Source: Clostridiaceae bacterium AF10-41 (GTDB lineage Bacteria; Bacillota; Clostridia; Clostridiales; Clostridiaceae). From it: 45,495 nt of DNA. Positions 25,031 through 34,599 of this stretch are shown here, piece by piece. The first letter of the stretch is position 1, and the number at the start of each line of letters is the position of its first letter. The position numbers were made by a program, and so were the translations under genes. The DNA lies in assembly GCA_027686065.1 (NCBI GenBank), contig JAQCTH010000020.1:5281-50775 (forward strand), written 5' to 3'. The notes below the pieces were generated by a model that saw only the letters and a program-made list of their open reading frames with translations, did not search any database and had not been told where the DNA came from.

Positions 25031-26084
25031 TTACATCATAATACTTTCGAAAAACATTCATAAGTTCATAAGTAAATTGAAGTTGATTTTCTGCTCTGTC
25101 TAATCCTTTATTTAGAAGAAGAATAAAGGAATTTTTATTACATCTCTTAATATTTTTATAATAATCTCTAGATAACTTCCAAAATTTTTGAGGAAAAGAT
25201 ATATAAGCTAATATATATTTAAAATCAGATTGCGTAAGAGTATTCTCTTCCATATATCTATCAAGAACATCTAAAGTTAAATTTATCTGCCAATTCGTAT
25301 TTTCTCTTTTTAATAGCCTCCTTAAAAAGTAAGATATATCCCTAGAGCAATAATCCATTTTACATTTATCAAAGTCAATTAGTGCAATAGTGTCATTATT
25401 TATTAATATATTTTTATTTACATAATCACCATGACAAAGAGACCTTGAAAGTTCTTCAGGTATAATTGAAGATGATACTTCAAAGGAAATTTTAGCAAGT
25501 TCTAGATTCTCATTTATATTTTCAAGGAATATTTTTGAAAATCTATCATTGTATTTATGGGCATTATTTATATTAATTAGTAATTGATTGAAATGTTTTG
25601 ATATAGTTTCATTATAATTTTCAAATCCTTCCCTTTGGCTGCTGCCAACTATTGAGGAAAAACTTTTAGAAGCTATATGTAATTTTCCAAGTGTCTTTGA
25701 AGAAAGTAAAACATGATCTAAATTATCAAAATCACATTTTTCACCATCAAGCCATGGAGTTAAAATAAATAACATATCATTATACTTTACATATCTATTT
25801 CCATTATTAGTTGGCAAAAGCTTTGGAACATTTATTCCGTTTCTATGACACCACTCCATTGCAGAGTAAACATATAAAAGATTTGCCTCATCATAATAAA
25901 CTTTTTTCAAGCAATAGCTTTCACTAGCAGAATCTATCCTATATACAGCTCTTTGCTTATCTGTATCTTTAAACTTTATACTAGTTATAGATGCATTCTG
26001 AAGATTGTAATAAGATAAGATATTAGACTTTATTTCCTCAACAGGAAGCAGCTCGTCTTTTAAATCTGATAATACGTTTTCCAT
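25023..26084 (-). CDS. CotS/YutH-type spore coat kinase-like protein
   Basis: This 353-residue protein belongs to the CotS family, found on spore coats, with an aminoglycoside-phosphotransferase fold. The catalytic motif HGDYVNKN (218-225) and metal-binding DFD (237-239 region, IDFDK) are present, so a kinase activity on a small molecule is possible, but no substrate is established. It is transcribed opposite ppdK; GGAGAG precedes the ATG, which begins MENVLSDL. Mother-cell sigma-factor control is likely from family knowledge; no clear promoter was identified. Confidence 0.88.
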   Translation of the reverse strand: MENVLSDLKDELLPVEEIKSNILSYYNLQNASITSIKFKDTDKQRAVYRIDSASESYCLKKVYYDEANLLYVYSAMEWCHRNGINVPKLLPTNNGNRYVKYNDMLFILTPWLDGEKCDFDNLDHVLLSSKTLGKLHIASKSFSSIVGSSQREGFENYNETISKHFNQLLININNAHKYNDRFSKIFLENINENLELAKISFEVSSSIIPEELSRSLCHGDYVNKNILINNDTIALIDFDKCKMDYCSRDISYFLRRLLKRENTNWQINLTLDVLDRYMEENTLTQSDFKYILAYISFPQKFWKLSRDYYKNIKRCNKNSFILLLNKGLDRAENQLQFTYELMNVFRKYYDVKF

Positions 26085-26229
26085 AGTTCTCTCCTTATAT
26101 AATTACTCATTATTAAGATATTAGTAAAAAAAAGAAAGTATACTTGGTATTAAATATATTATTATAAAATATGTTTAAATAGAGGAAAATAGAGAAAAAT
26201 ATAGAATATGTAATATAGAGGTGAGATAT

Positions 26230-27258
26230 ATGAATGTAAGAGAAAAAATAGAGAGTTTCGAAAGGTTGACATTAATTCCACAAGCTACTTTCAGCACCTT
26301 GACACTAGGAAGAAAAATAAAAGAAGAAAGTGATAGTATAAGAACTTGTTTTATGGTTGATAGAGATAGAATCATTCATAGTAAATCTTTTAGAAGATTA
26401 AAACATAAAACACAGGTATATATAAAGACTTTTGGAGATCATTATAGAACAAGATTAACTCATACATTAGAAGTATCTCAAATAGCAAGAACAATAGGAA
26501 TTGGTGTTGGATTAAATGAATCATTAATAGAAGCTATCTCATTAGGGCACGATTTAGGACATGTGGCCTTTGCACATAATGGAGAAGAAGTATTAAATAA
26601 TTTTTTGAAAGATGGATTTAGGCATAATGAACAAAGTGTGAGAGTTGTAGAAAAACTTGAGAGGAATGGATTGGGTCTAAATTTAACGGAAGAAGTTATA
26701 GATGGAATATTACATCATAGTGGTCTTGAAAATGGTTATAATAAAGCTAAGACACTAGAGGGTAGAGTTGTAAAAATAAGTGATAAAATAGCTTATTTAA
26801 ATCATGATATAGATGATTCAATAAGAGCAGGACTTTTAAGTGAAGATATATTGCCTAAAGAAGTTATAAAGGTATTAGGTAACACTCATTCTAAAAGAAT
26901 TGAAACTTTAGTTTTAGATGTAATTAAAAATACTACAGAAGCTTTAAATAATAATGATATAGATATTAAGCTAAGTAAAGAGGTTTGGGAGGCAATGACT
27001 GAACTAAGAAGATTTATGTTTAAAAATGTTTACTTAGGGGATATTTTAAAAGTAGAGAGGAATAAAGCAAAGTTCATTCTAGAAAATCTGATAAATTATT
27101 ACTATACACATGAAAATGAACTACCTAATATATATCAAAATATAGCGAAGGAAGAGGGATTAAAAAGAGCAGTGGCAGATTATATAGCAGGAATGAGCGA
27201 TGATTATTGCTTAAATAAATTTAACTCTCTTTTTGTTCCAAAATTAGTTATATATTAA
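26230..27258 (+). CDS. dgt: Deoxyguanosine-triphosphate triphosphohydrolase-like HD protein
   Basis: This HD-superfamily phosphohydrolase cleaves dNTPs to the nucleoside and tripolyphosphate in characterised members. The 342-residue protein has [12 protein letters not shown] (about 72-83), the HD pair in [15 protein letters not shown] (about 105-119), and later HHSG, which supply the metal ligands. The ATG at 26230 is preferred over the GTG at 26221 because GAGGTGAG lies just before. It precedes dnaG in the cluster, as in many clostridia. A nearby AT-rich gap holds no clear promoter. Confidence 0.93.
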   Translation: MNVREKIESFERLTLIPQATFSTLTLGRKIKEESDSIRTCFMVDRDRIIHSKSFRRLKHKTQVYIKTFGDHYRTRLTHTLEVSQIARTIGIGVGLNESLIEAISLGHDLGHVAFAHNGEEVLNNFLKDGFRHNEQSVRVVEKLERNGLGLNLTEEVIDGILHHSGLENGYNKAKTLEGRVVKISDKIAYLNHDIDDSIRAGLLSEDILPKEVIKVLGNTHSKRIETLVLDVIKNTTEALNNNDIDIKLSKEVWEAMTELRRFMFKNVYLGDILKVERNKAKFILENLINYYYTHENELPNIYQNIAKEEGLKRAVADYIAGMSDDYCLNKFNSLFVPKLVIY

Positions 27259-27412
27259 AAGGTATAAAAATATGAGTTTGATAAAAATTTTAAATTATAA
27301 AAAATATAAATAAAGAATATTTAATAAAAATTGATTTTAAAGAAGGAAATACAGAAAAAATGTCGAAATAAATATAAGTTGACGAAAATTATGAGTAAGG
27401 AGGTGAATCTCC

Positions 27413-29173
27413 TTGCAGGTTTCTGAAGAGATTCTAGAAAAGGTAAAAGAACAAAATGATATAGTAGATGTAATATCTGAATCAGTTAGACTTAAACGAT
27501 CTGGAAGAAACTTTTCAGGATTATGTCCATTTCATAATGAGAAGACACCATCATTTTCAGTATCGCAAGATAAGCAAATATATAAATGTTTTGGGTGTGG
27601 AGAATCTGGAAATGTAATTTCTTTTGTTATGAAAAATAAAAATATGCCCTTTGTAGAAGCAGTTAAATATTTAGCTGATAGAGCTAATATTACAATAGAA
27701 AGTGAGCAAGGGAGAATAAGTCCAACTGCAAAAAAGAGAGAAATACTTTATAAAGTAAATGTAGAAGCAGCAAGGTTCTTTTATTCAAACTTGAAAAACA
27801 CAAGAGAAGCAAAGGAATATTTTTTAAACAGAGGCATAAAGGAAGAAACAATAAAGAAATTTGGGTTAGGCTTTGCAAAAGATAGTTGGAACAATTTAAT
27901 ATTACATTTGAGAAGATTAGGATTTAAAGATGACTTATTACTTGAAGCAGGATTAGTTTCAACCTCAGAGAGAACAGGAAATAAATATGACAGATTTAGA
28001 AATAGAGTTATATTTCCAGTATTTGATTATAGGGGTAAGGTAATAGGTTTTGGAGGAAGAGTCTTAGATGATTCAAAACCTAAATATCTAAACTCTCCAG
28101 AAACTTTGGTTTTTCAAAAGGGAACCAATCTCTATGGATTAAATTTTGCTATAAAAAGTAAGATGCAGGATAGATATTTCATTATGGTAGAAGGATATAT
28201 GGACTTAATAACTTTGCATCAATATGGAATTACAAATGTAGTAGCATCTTTAGGTACAGCTTTAACTACAAATCAAGCTAGATTATTAAAGAGATATGCT
28301 GATAAAGTCATAATATCATATGATGCTGACATAGCAGGTCAGGCAGCAACTATGAGAGGTCTAGAAATATTAAAAGATGCAGGATTTGACGTAAGGGTGT
28401 TAAGTATCCCACAAGGAAAAGATCCAGATGAATACGTAAGAAGTAATGGAAAAGAAGCATTTATTAAATTAATTAATAATGCTGAAAGTTTAATAGACTA
28501 CAGAATTAAAAAGGCTGAAGAAGGAATTAACCTTAAGGATAGCAATGATTTGGTTAAATATGGGAAAAGAGTAACAGAAATTTTAGCAAATGTTAATTCT
28601 ATAGAAAAAGATGTCTATATAAAGAAGATATCAGAAAGTACTGGTATAAGAGAACAAACATTATACGATTTATTATCAAAAAAAATGACAAAAAGTATAA
28701 AAGAAAATGCTTTTATGAATAATAAGGAAGAAAATGGAACAAAATTATATTTAGAGCCAGCTTTTTTAAAAGCTGAGAGATCCTTAATGAAGTTATGTTT
28801 AGAAGAAGAATATTTTGATTATATTAATCAAGTAATAAGCCAAGATGAGTTAATTCTTCCAGAACATAAAGAGATTTTTTCTATTATTAAAGAAGCTAAA
28901 AAGGGGAATATAAATAATATAATAACTTTTTTAGAATCAAAATGTACAAATTTAAAAACTATTGACGAAATTATAAAAATTAAAGAGCAAAATGTTCTAA
29001 TAGGTAAAGATAATAAAAGATTAATACAAGATTTTATCAAGCAATTAGATAATTATAAATTAAACCAACAACTAGATGAATTAATAAAGAAACAAAAGCT
29101 TTTAGAATCACAAGGTAAAATTGAAGAATCTATAAAAATAGCAATTGAGTTAAAAAAGTTAATGAGAAGTTAA
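27413..29173 (+). CDS. dnaG: DNA primase
   Basis: DnaG makes RNA primers for lagging-strand synthesis. The 586-residue protein has the CHC2 zinc finger (Cys38, His41, Cys58, Cys61), the catalytic core with the TOPRIM fold (VEGYMDLITLHQYG, about 262-275, then SYDADIAGQ), and a C-terminal helicase-interaction domain. It starts at a TTG codon 8 bases after an AAGGAGGTGA site at 27397-27406. It lies upstream of rpoD (48-base gap with a TTG-start-like stretch), the classic macromolecular-synthesis operon order. rpsU is not adjacent here but is 14 kb upstream. Confidence 0.97.
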   Translation: MQVSEEILEKVKEQNDIVDVISESVRLKRSGRNFSGLCPFHNEKTPSFSVSQDKQIYKCFGCGESGNVISFVMKNKNMPFVEAVKYLADRANITIESEQGRISPTAKKREILYKVNVEAARFFYSNLKNTREAKEYFLNRGIKEETIKKFGLGFAKDSWNNLILHLRRLGFKDDLLLEAGLVSTSERTGNKYDRFRNRVIFPVFDYRGKVIGFGGRVLDDSKPKYLNSPETLVFQKGTNLYGLNFAIKSKMQDRYFIMVEGYMDLITLHQYGITNVVASLGTALTTNQARLLKRYADKVIISYDADIAGQAATMRGLEILKDAGFDVRVLSIPQGKDPDEYVRSNGKEAFIKLINNAESLIDYRIKKAEEGINLKDSNDLVKYGKRVTEILANVNSIEKDVYIKKISESTGIREQTLYDLLSKKMTKSIKENAFMNNKEENGTKLYLEPAFLKAERSLMKLCLEEEYFDYINQVISQDELILPEHKEIFSIIKEAKKGNINNIITFLESKCTNLKTIDEIIKIKEQNVLIGKDNKRLIQDFIKQLDNYKLNQQLDELIKKQKLLESQGKIEESIKIAIELKKLMRS

Positions 29174-29220
29174 AGAGAGGTGCAAAGTAATAATTGGCAA
29201 TAACGGAAGGAGGTAACAAA

Positions 29221-30333
29221 ATGGTAGATGAAAAAACAAAAGCTAAACAAGGTAAAAAAGAGAATGAGGACAAAAATAGCAAAATGAATATAGTTAAAAA
29301 TCTACTAGATAAAGGAAAGAAAAATGGTACTTTAACATATAAGGAAATAATGGATGAAATTGAACATATAGACTTAAGTCCGGAACAAATAGAAAAAATA
29401 TATGAAGTGTTAGAGTCCATGGGTATAGAGGTTATAGGTGACCCTAATGGTGTTGATGTAGTTGAAGAAGAATTAGAATTAGATTTAACTATTCCAGAAG
29501 GTATAGCTATAGATGACCCAGTAAGAATGTACCTAAAAGAAATTGGAAAAGTTCCTTTATTATCTTCAGAAGAAGAAATAGAATTAGCAAATAGAATCGA
29601 ACAGGGTGATCAAAGAGCTAAAAAGAAATTAGCAGAAGCAAATTTAAGGCTTGTTGTAAGTATTGCTAAGAGATATGTTGGAAGAGGAATGTTATTCCTA
29701 GACCTTATTCAAGAAGGAAATTTAGGACTTATTAAAGCCGTAGAAAAGTTCGATTATAGGAAAGGATTTAAGTTTTCTACCTATGCTACATGGTGGATAA
29801 GACAGGCGATAACTAGAGCTATTGCAGACCAAGCAAGAACTATAAGAATACCTGTTCATATGGTAGAAACTATAAATAAATTAATAAGAGTACAAAGACA
29901 ATTATTACAAGAGCTAGGAAGAGATCCTTTTCCAGAAGAAATTTCGAAAGTTATGGATTTACCAGTAGATAAAGTAAGAGAAATACAAAAAATAGCTCAA
30001 GAACCAGTATCTTTAGAAACTCCTATAGGTGAAGAAGAAGATTCACACCTTGGAGATTTTATTCCAGATGATGATGCTTTAGCACCAGCAGAAGCTGCAG
30101 CATTTACTATGCTTAAGGAGCAGTTAATAAATGTTTTAGATACTTTAACTCCAAGAGAAGAAAAAGTATTAAGATTAAGATTTGGATTAGATGATGGAAG
30201 AGCAAGAACTTTAGAAGAAGTTGGTAAAGAATTTAACGTAACAAGAGAAAGAATAAGACAAATAGAAGCTAAGGCTTTAAGAAAATTAAGGCACCCTTCA
30301 AGAAGTAAAAAATTAAAGGATTATTTAGATTAG
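29221..30333 (+). CDS. rpoD: RNA polymerase sigma factor RpoD (sigma-A)
   Basis: This is the housekeeping sigma factor that directs RNA polymerase to TTGACA-17-TATAAT promoters. The 370-residue protein has region 1.1 (about 15-75), region 1.2 (about 100-130), region 2 ([20 protein letters not shown] and [17 protein letters not shown], about 143-215), region 3, and region 4 helix-turn-helix near the C terminus ([19 protein letters not shown]). The ATG at 29221 follows GGAGGTAAC; a TTG 27 bases upstream would give a longer form and is less likely. A compact terminator overlaps its stop codon. Confidence 0.97.
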   Translation: MVDEKTKAKQGKKENEDKNSKMNIVKNLLDKGKKNGTLTYKEIMDEIEHIDLSPEQIEKIYEVLESMGIEVIGDPNGVDVVEEELELDLTIPEGIAIDDPVRMYLKEIGKVPLLSSEEEIELANRIEQGDQRAKKKLAEANLRLVVSIAKRYVGRGMLFLDLIQEGNLGLIKAVEKFDYRKGFKFSTYATWWIRQAITRAIADQARTIRIPVHMVETINKLIRVQRQLLQELGRDPFPEEISKVMDLPVDKVREIQKIAQEPVSLETPIGEEEDSHLGDFIPDDDALAPAEAAAFTMLKEQLINVLDTLTPREEKVLRLRFGLDDGRARTLEEVGKEFNVTRERIRQIEAKALRKLRHPSRSKKLKDYLD

Positions 30334-30356
30334 CACCAAAAGGTGCTAATTTTAAT
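30330..30356 (+). terminator. Terminator of rpoD
   Basis: TTAGCACC (30330-30337) and GGTGCTAA (30342-30349) form an 8-bp stem with AAAA loop and a TTTTAATTT tail. The first base of the stem overlaps the rpoD stop codon. Confidence 0.8.
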
Positions 30357-30375
30357 TTGGCAAGGAGAAAAAAAG

Positions 30376-31068
30376 ATGGAACTAAGCGAAAGATTAAATT
30401 TTATAATTAAAAACATTGAAAATACTTCAGTACTAGCAGATATAGGCACAGATCATGGATATATTCCGTTACATGCCATAAGGAATGGAATTTGTAGCAA
30501 AGCTATAGCTATAGATATAAATAAGGATCCACTAGATAAGGCAAGGTTAAATGCTATATTAGAAGGCATGGGAGATGAATTAGAGTTTAGATTAGGTGAT
30601 GGACTTAAAGCCTTAGAAAAAGATGAAGTTGAAGTAACAGTAATTGCTGGTATGGGAGGAAATTTAATTAGAGATATACTGGAAGCACAAATTGAAAAAG
30701 TTAATTCTATGAAGTATTTAATACTTCAACCAGCACAAAATCCAGAAGTGCTAAGAGAATATCTTTATACTAATAATTATGAAATAATACATGAAGATCT
30801 TTGTTTAGATGAAAATATATATTATGAACTTTTTAAAGTAAGGAGAAAAGAAGGAGAGGCTACGAACTTAGATTCAATATACTATGAAGTAAGTCCTAAA
30901 CTTCTAATGCAAAAACACCCTTTAATGAAGGAATATTTAATTTCAAAAGTTGAAAACTATGAAAAAATTAATAGTTTTATAACAGAAAGTACTATTAATG
31001 CAAATGAAAGAAGAAAATCAATACAAGAAAAAATAGAAGTTATTACTAATATGATCAATTTTTTATAA
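30376..31068 (+). CDS. trmK: tRNA (adenine-22-N1)-methyltransferase
   Basis: TrmK methylates N1 of A22 in the D-loop of bacterial tRNAs. The 230-residue protein has the SAM Rossmann motif DIGTDHGYIPLHA (about 20-32), GDGLKAL, and the GMGGNLI segment typical of the family, then a C-terminal helical coiled region. The ATG at 30376 is supported by AAGGAG; the previous ATG-like upstream options lack one. It sits between rpoD and the Nif3 gene, the normal order in Bacillus and Clostridium. Confidence 0.93.
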   Translation: MELSERLNFIIKNIENTSVLADIGTDHGYIPLHAIRNGICSKAIAIDINKDPLDKARLNAILEGMGDELEFRLGDGLKALEKDEVEVTVIAGMGGNLIRDILEAQIEKVNSMKYLILQPAQNPEVLREYLYTNNYEIIHEDLCLDENIYYELFKVRRKEGEATNLDSIYYEVSPKLLMQKHPLMKEYLISKVENYEKINSFITESTINANERRKSIQEKIEVITNMINFL

Positions 31069-31079
31069 GGAAGATGTTT

Positions 31080-31871
31080 ATGAAAAAAATTAAAGATATT
31101 ATTGGAATAATGGAGGAGTTTGCTCCAAAAACATTAAAAGAAGATTTTGATAATGTAGGTTTGATGGTAGGAGATAAAAATAAAGAGGTAAAGAAAATAC
31201 TGTTAGCTTTAGATTGCACATTAGATGTAATACAAGAAGCAAAAGAAAAAAACGTAGAGTTAATAATAACTCATCATCCTCTTATATTTAGAAAGCCAAG
31301 CAGTATAACGACAGATACATTAATCGGTAAAAAGATAATAGAATTAATTAAAAATGACATAAGCTTATATTCAAGTCATACTAATTTAGATTCTGCAGAG
31401 AATGGTTTAAATGAAACTATAGTAAATCTATTAGGTTACAGTACTAATGAACTTATAGAAGTTAATAAAATGGCTAGAAATGATAATGAAGGATTAGGAA
31501 GAATTGTTAGATTAGAGGATTTTATTAAATTAGAAGACTTAATAGAAGATATTAAAGAAAAATTAAATGTAAAATCATTGAAAGTCGTTAAGGGTTGTGA
31601 AAAAGTTAAAAACATTGCGATCATTAATGGAAGTGGCAGTGATTTCTTTGAAAAAGCATACAAAAAAGGTGCAGATTGTATAATAACAGGTGATACAACA
31701 TATCATTATGCATCTGATTATAAAGAATTAGGAGTATCAATAATAGATACAGGACATTTTTCTTCTGAATGGATTGTTTTTTTACAAGTTATCAATAAAT
31801 TAACAGATAAATTACAAGACATAGAAATCTTAATATCTACTAAAAGTGAAGACCCTTACACATTTGTGTAA
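31080..31871 (+). CDS. Nif3-like dinuclear metal centre protein (YqfO family)
   Basis: The 263-residue protein has the DUF34/Nif3 fold with a dinuclear metal site. LIITHHPLIF (about 62-71) provides two metal-binding histidines, and GHFSSEW near the C terminus provides the remaining ligands. Relatives are often annotated as GTP cyclohydrolase type I, which is not well supported; the cellular role is unclear. ATG 31080 has better spacing from AAGGAAG than ATG 31074. The stop codon lies inside the 3' arm of its terminator, so transcript release is immediate after translation. Confidence 0.9.
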   Translation: MKKIKDIIGIMEEFAPKTLKEDFDNVGLMVGDKNKEVKKILLALDCTLDVIQEAKEKNVELIITHHPLIFRKPSSITTDTLIGKKIIELIKNDISLYSSHTNLDSAENGLNETIVNLLGYSTNELIEVNKMARNDNEGLGRIVRLEDFIKLEDLIEDIKEKLNVKSLKVVKGCEKVKNIAIINGSGSDFFEKAYKKGADCIITGDTTYHYASDYKELGVSIIDTGHFSSEWIVFLQVINKLTDKLQDIEILISTKSEDPYTFV

Positions 31872-31880
31872 GGGTTTTTC
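31852..31880 (+). terminator. Terminator overlapping the end of the Nif3 gene
   Basis: ACCCTTACAC (31852-31861) pairs with GTGTAAGGGT (31866-31875), loop ATTT, followed by TTTTC. The last codons and the stop codon of the Nif3 gene lie within the stem. Confidence 0.9.
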
Positions 31881-32010
31881 TCTTACTTTATTACTCAAAT
31901 AGAAATGTATAAAGTTTGCTTTGAATTAAAATGAAACAATGGAAATAAAGCAACTTATATTAATTTAAAGCATAAGCTAATAATAAGAGTAAATATATGG
32001 GAGATTAATT

Positions 32011-32259
32011 ATGGGGAAATCATATTATAGAAAGAAAAGTAATTCTTGGGGAAAAACATTTCAAGATGGATTTAAAGATATTTGTGAGGGAATAAGTAAA
32101 AATATAAGTAAAGGAGTACCGTTTTTTAGAAATTGTTGTAACCCTGCAGCTAGATTATGTATATTTATACTCATTCTCTTAACATTATTACTTTCAGGAA
32201 TAGGATTTTATTCTTGGGTAATTCTAATTATGTTAGTAATAATCCTACAATTTGTTTAA
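32011..32259 (+). CDS. Small hydrophobic protein of unknown function
   Basis: The 82-residue protein has a basic, serine/lysine-rich N-terminal half (about 1-45), a CC pair near 44-45 and a long hydrophobic helix (about 50-80) forming a probable single membrane anchor. No known domain is recognised. The ATG follows TGGGAGATTAATT, a moderate ribosome site. It lies between the Nif3 gene and rnpB. It may be a membrane peptide or a small regulator, which cannot be decided from sequence. Confidence 0.6.
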   Translation: MGKSYYRKKSNSWGKTFQDGFKDICEGISKNISKGVPFFRNCCNPAARLCIFILILLTLLLSGIGFYSWVILIMLVIILQFV

Positions 32260-32310
32260 AATGTAAAAAATATCATTTGCATTATTGACTAAGTTGTGAT
32301 AACATAATCT

Positions 32311-32717
32311 TCGCGAGTAAGACATGCAATCGCTGCTAGACTAGATCTAGGAGAGGAAAGTCGGAGCTCCATAGGGCAGGGTGCTGGATAACGTCCAGTC
32401 AAGGCGACTTGAAGGAAAGTGCAACAGAGAGATACCGCCTAAACTTTGAACTTACACATCTAATTTATTAGACGTGTAAGCTCCACTAACCAAATCGTAG
32501 ATTTGGAGTTTAGGTAAGGGTGGAAAGGCGAGGTAAGAGCTCACCAGCATCATGGTGACATGATGGCTATGTAAACCCCACTTGGAGCAAGGTCGAATAG
32601 GGAAACATTTTGGAGTTGCCCGCTCCGTTTCCGGGTGTACCGCTTGAGCTTATTGGTAACAATAGGCCTAGATAGATGATTGCTTAATACAGAACTCCGC
32701 TTACGGCTTGTCTCGCA
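32311..32717 (+). ncRNA. rnpB: RNase P RNA (catalytic subunit)
   Basis: The conserved RNase P RNA core is visible: GAGGAAAGTCGGAGCTCC near the 5' end, CATAGGGCAGGGTGCTGG, ACAGAGAGATACCGCC, the GTAAGGGTGGAAAGGCGAGG block, GAGCAAGGTCGAATAGG and, at the 3' end, AGATAGATGATTGCT...ACAGAACTCCGCTTACGGC. P1 pairs GCGAG...GAC with GTCTCGC. The layout (GGGCAGGGTGCTGG, no Bacillus-type block) fits the class A (ancestral) form. A long P12-like arm is between about 32442 and 32515. A weak hairpin TGGC...GCCA followed by a T-rich tract (about 32746-32790) may terminate it. Confidence 0.95.
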
Positions 32718-32971
32718 TAATTAAAATGAATGGTTGGGAAAATTTCTTTGGCTTTTGTCGAGATTTTGCCAGCTTTTTTATTTTTAGCTTTTTTATAAAG
32801 ATATCTAGATAGCTTAACTAAATCAATTCTAAATAATTAGTAAATGAATAATTTGATACTATAATGAGATAATTAAAATAGTATGGTATTTAAAATTAGA
32901 TATAAATTATATAATATTTAGAGTATAATTATAATAAACTATTAATTAAATAGGGATTAGGAGAATATGTA

Positions 32972-33229
32972 ATGGGAGAATTATCTAGACTTCCGAATAT
33001 TGGGAAAGAAGTTGAAAAACAATTAAATCAGGTGGGTATTTATACTTATGATGAGTTAAAAAGTATCGGGACAGAACAAGCATGGCTTAAAATACAGGAA
33101 ATAGATAAATCAGCCTGTATACATAGATTATTAGCTATCGAAGGAGCAATAGAAGGAATAAAGAAAACATTGATTAATGATGGACGTAAAGCAGAATTAA
33201 GGGGATTTTATCAGTGGTATAAAAAATAA
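32972..33229 (+). CDS. Stand-alone TfoX C-terminal domain protein
   Basis: The 85-residue protein corresponds to the TfoX/Sxy C-terminal domain: LSRLPNIGKEVEKQLNQVGI is a helix-hairpin-helix-like opening, and the rest is helical. The N-terminal TfoX half is missing, as in many Firmicutes single-domain versions. The role is unclear; in Proteobacteria full-length TfoX promotes competence, but this should not be assumed here. AGGAGAATATGT before ATG 32972 is the ribosome site. A terminator follows. Confidence 0.85.
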   Translation: MGELSRLPNIGKEVEKQLNQVGIYTYDELKSIGTEQAWLKIQEIDKSACIHRLLAIEGAIEGIKKTLINDGRKAELRGFYQWYKK

Positions 33230-33278
33230 CTTATAGATTTACTAGTATAAAAATAAAATTAAATATTAAGTTATTTAT

Positions 33279-33323
33279 AATACCGTATTATTCAAAAGTG
33301 AATATGCGGTATTTTTTAGTACA
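33279..33323 (+). terminator. Terminator of the TfoX domain gene
   Basis: AATACCGTATTATTC and GAATATGCGGTATT pair across a short AAAAGT loop, followed by TTTTTAG. Confidence 0.75.
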
Positions 33324-33338
33324 TAATTCGAAATATTA

Positions 33339-33365
33339 AGAGTGGACTATATAGGTATCCACTCT
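33339..33365 (-). terminator. Possible terminator of the secreted paralogue pair
   Basis: AGAGTGGA (33339-33346) and TCCACTCT (33358-33365) are perfect 8-base inverse complements just beyond the stop codon of the minus-strand gene at 33381. The tail on the minus strand is only weakly T-rich. Confidence 0.5.
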
Positions 33366-33380
33366 ATATAAAAGAGAATT

Positions 33381-33698
33381 TTATGATAAAAGTATAGAAC
33401 CTTTACCTATTATTACTATTCTATAACTAGGATCTAATGGATATAATTCATATTTATTAGAATCAGGAACTAATCTTATTGCCTGCATTATAGTTTCATC
33501 CTGATTAAAAGTAATAAAATAAGAAACATCTGTTTTTGAAGTATTTTGGACATAATGGAACTCACTTGACGGAACGCTAAAATCTTTTACATTATAAACT
33601 CCTTCGGTAAGAGGGGGAATGGTATTTTGAGTTTGAACATTAGCAGTATTAAAGGATAAAGATAGAACAATTAATATATTGGCAATAAGTTTTTTCAT
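33381..33698 (-). CDS. Small secreted protein, paralogue B
   Basis: The 105-residue protein has an N-terminal signal peptide (MKKLIANILIVLSLSFNTA, cleavage near residue 22) and a mature domain of about 83 residues that is similar along its length to the neighbouring upstream protein (33755-34072). Shared features are a YNVxD segment, a Tyr/Phe-Ile-x-Phe core with 'DE(T/S)' turn, a QxI(R/K)xxP motif and a C-terminal Y(R/K)IxxxGxGS strand ending in hydrophobics, suggesting a small beta-fold. The ATG 33698 is chosen because GGTGG is 9 bases upstream; a GTG 12 bases upstream overlaps the ribosome site. No cysteine is present. No family recognised. Confidence 0.75.
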   Translation of the reverse strand: MKKLIANILIVLSLSFNTANVQTQNTIPPLTEGVYNVKDFSVPSSEFHYVQNTSKTDVSYFITFNQDETIMQAIRLVPDSNKYELYPLDPSYRIVIIGKGSILLS

Positions 33699-33754
33699 TA
33701 GTAAAACCACCTTTCAAATAAATATTAAAATATAGTATTGCAATTAATCTTAAT

Positions 33755-34072
33755 TCAAGATACAAATACAGAACCATCACCAACTAATATTATTTTATAA
33801 TTAGGCTCTAATTTTTGTAATTGATATTTAGGTGAATTGGGTGCCATTTTAATTGTTTGTACTACAGATTCATTTTCATCTAGAAGAATAAAATAAATAC
33901 TTTCATTTTCAGATATATTTTGAGCAGTATGTATGTTACCTAATATTTTAATAATATCATTTACATTATAAACATCTTGTTTAAGTATATTAGAGGTGAT
34001 TTTTGGATCAGCTCCAATTGAAATAAAGTTTAAGAATAAAGTGATTATAAATACAGGGATTACTTTTTTCAT
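33755..34072 (-). CDS. Small secreted protein, paralogue A
   Basis: The 105-residue protein resembles the next gene on the same strand: a signal peptide (MKKVIPVFIITLFLNFISI, cleavage near residue 22) and a mature domain with YNVNDI, EIYFILLDENE-like core and YKIILVGDGS. It has no cysteine and no obvious anchoring motif, so it is probably exported. GGTGG is again 9 bases before the ATG 34072, an identical translation setup in both copies. The upstream gene is the first of the pair; they are likely cotranscribed, separated by 56 bases. Function is unknown. Confidence 0.75.
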   Translation of the reverse strand: MKKVIPVFIITLFLNFISIGADPKITSNILKQDVYNVNDIIKILGNIHTAQNISENESIYFILLDENESVVQTIKMAPNSPKYQLQKLEPNYKIILVGDGSVFVS

Positions 34073-34338
34073 AATAACAACCACCTTTCAAGATTAGTGT
34101 GGCTATATAGAAATTTTAATATACGAAAATTATTAAAGAGAGTATAAGTAGGAAAAATTTCAGTTGATAGTTCAAGTTTTTTTTATTCTTTATAAAAAAC
34201 TATTGCTAAAGACAATATAGTATGATATTATATATAAGTAGCGAAAAGCTAATTAATTAGGTTTGATTTAGATAAATAATTTCTCGTAAATTAGAGATTA
34301 TTATCCATTTGGAATCTTCAAATTTAGGAGGAATATTT

Positions 34339-34491
34339 ATGACAGATAAAACAATAACTTGTAGAGATTGCGGAAGCGAATTCATATTTTCAGTAGGAGA
34401 ACAAGAATTCTACAAAGAAAAGGGATTCGATAATGAGCCAACAAGATGTATATCTTGTAGAAGAGCTAAAAAAGAGCAAAATAGAAGATAA
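34339..34491 (+). CDS. Small zinc-ribbon protein
   Basis: The 50-residue protein carries two Cys-x2-Cys knuckles, CRDC and CISC, making a four-cysteine zinc ribbon similar to the zinc-ribbon domain family found alone in clostridia. The segment between them (SEFIFSVGEQEFYKEKGF) matches the typical spacing, and a basic tail follows. The ATG at 34339 follows TAGGAGGAATATT. Likely binds nucleic acid or protein, but no partner is known. A strong terminator ends it. Confidence 0.8.
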   Translation: MTDKTITCRDCGSEFIFSVGEQEFYKEKGFDNEPTRCISCRRAKKEQNRR

Positions 34492-34506
34492 TTTTTGTTT
34501 AAATCA

Positions 34507-34539
34507 AGAGTTTTAAGTATATCTTAAAACTCTTTTTTA
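34507..34539 (+). terminator. Terminator of the zinc-ribbon gene
   Basis: A perfect 11-bp stem, AGAGTTTTAAG (34507-34517) with CTTAAAACTCT (34523-34533), has a TATAT loop and a TTTTTTA tail. Confidence 0.93.
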
Positions 34540-34599
34540 TTTTAAAAATAAAAAAGATATCTACTATAGAAAGAGGAAAATAAAGTGAATTTATAAATA

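Noticed and set aside
32275..32310. TTGACT and CATAAT before rnpB as a promoter
   Set aside because: The spacing (12 bases) is too short for a sigma-A promoter, so no precise promoter was annotated although one must exist nearby.
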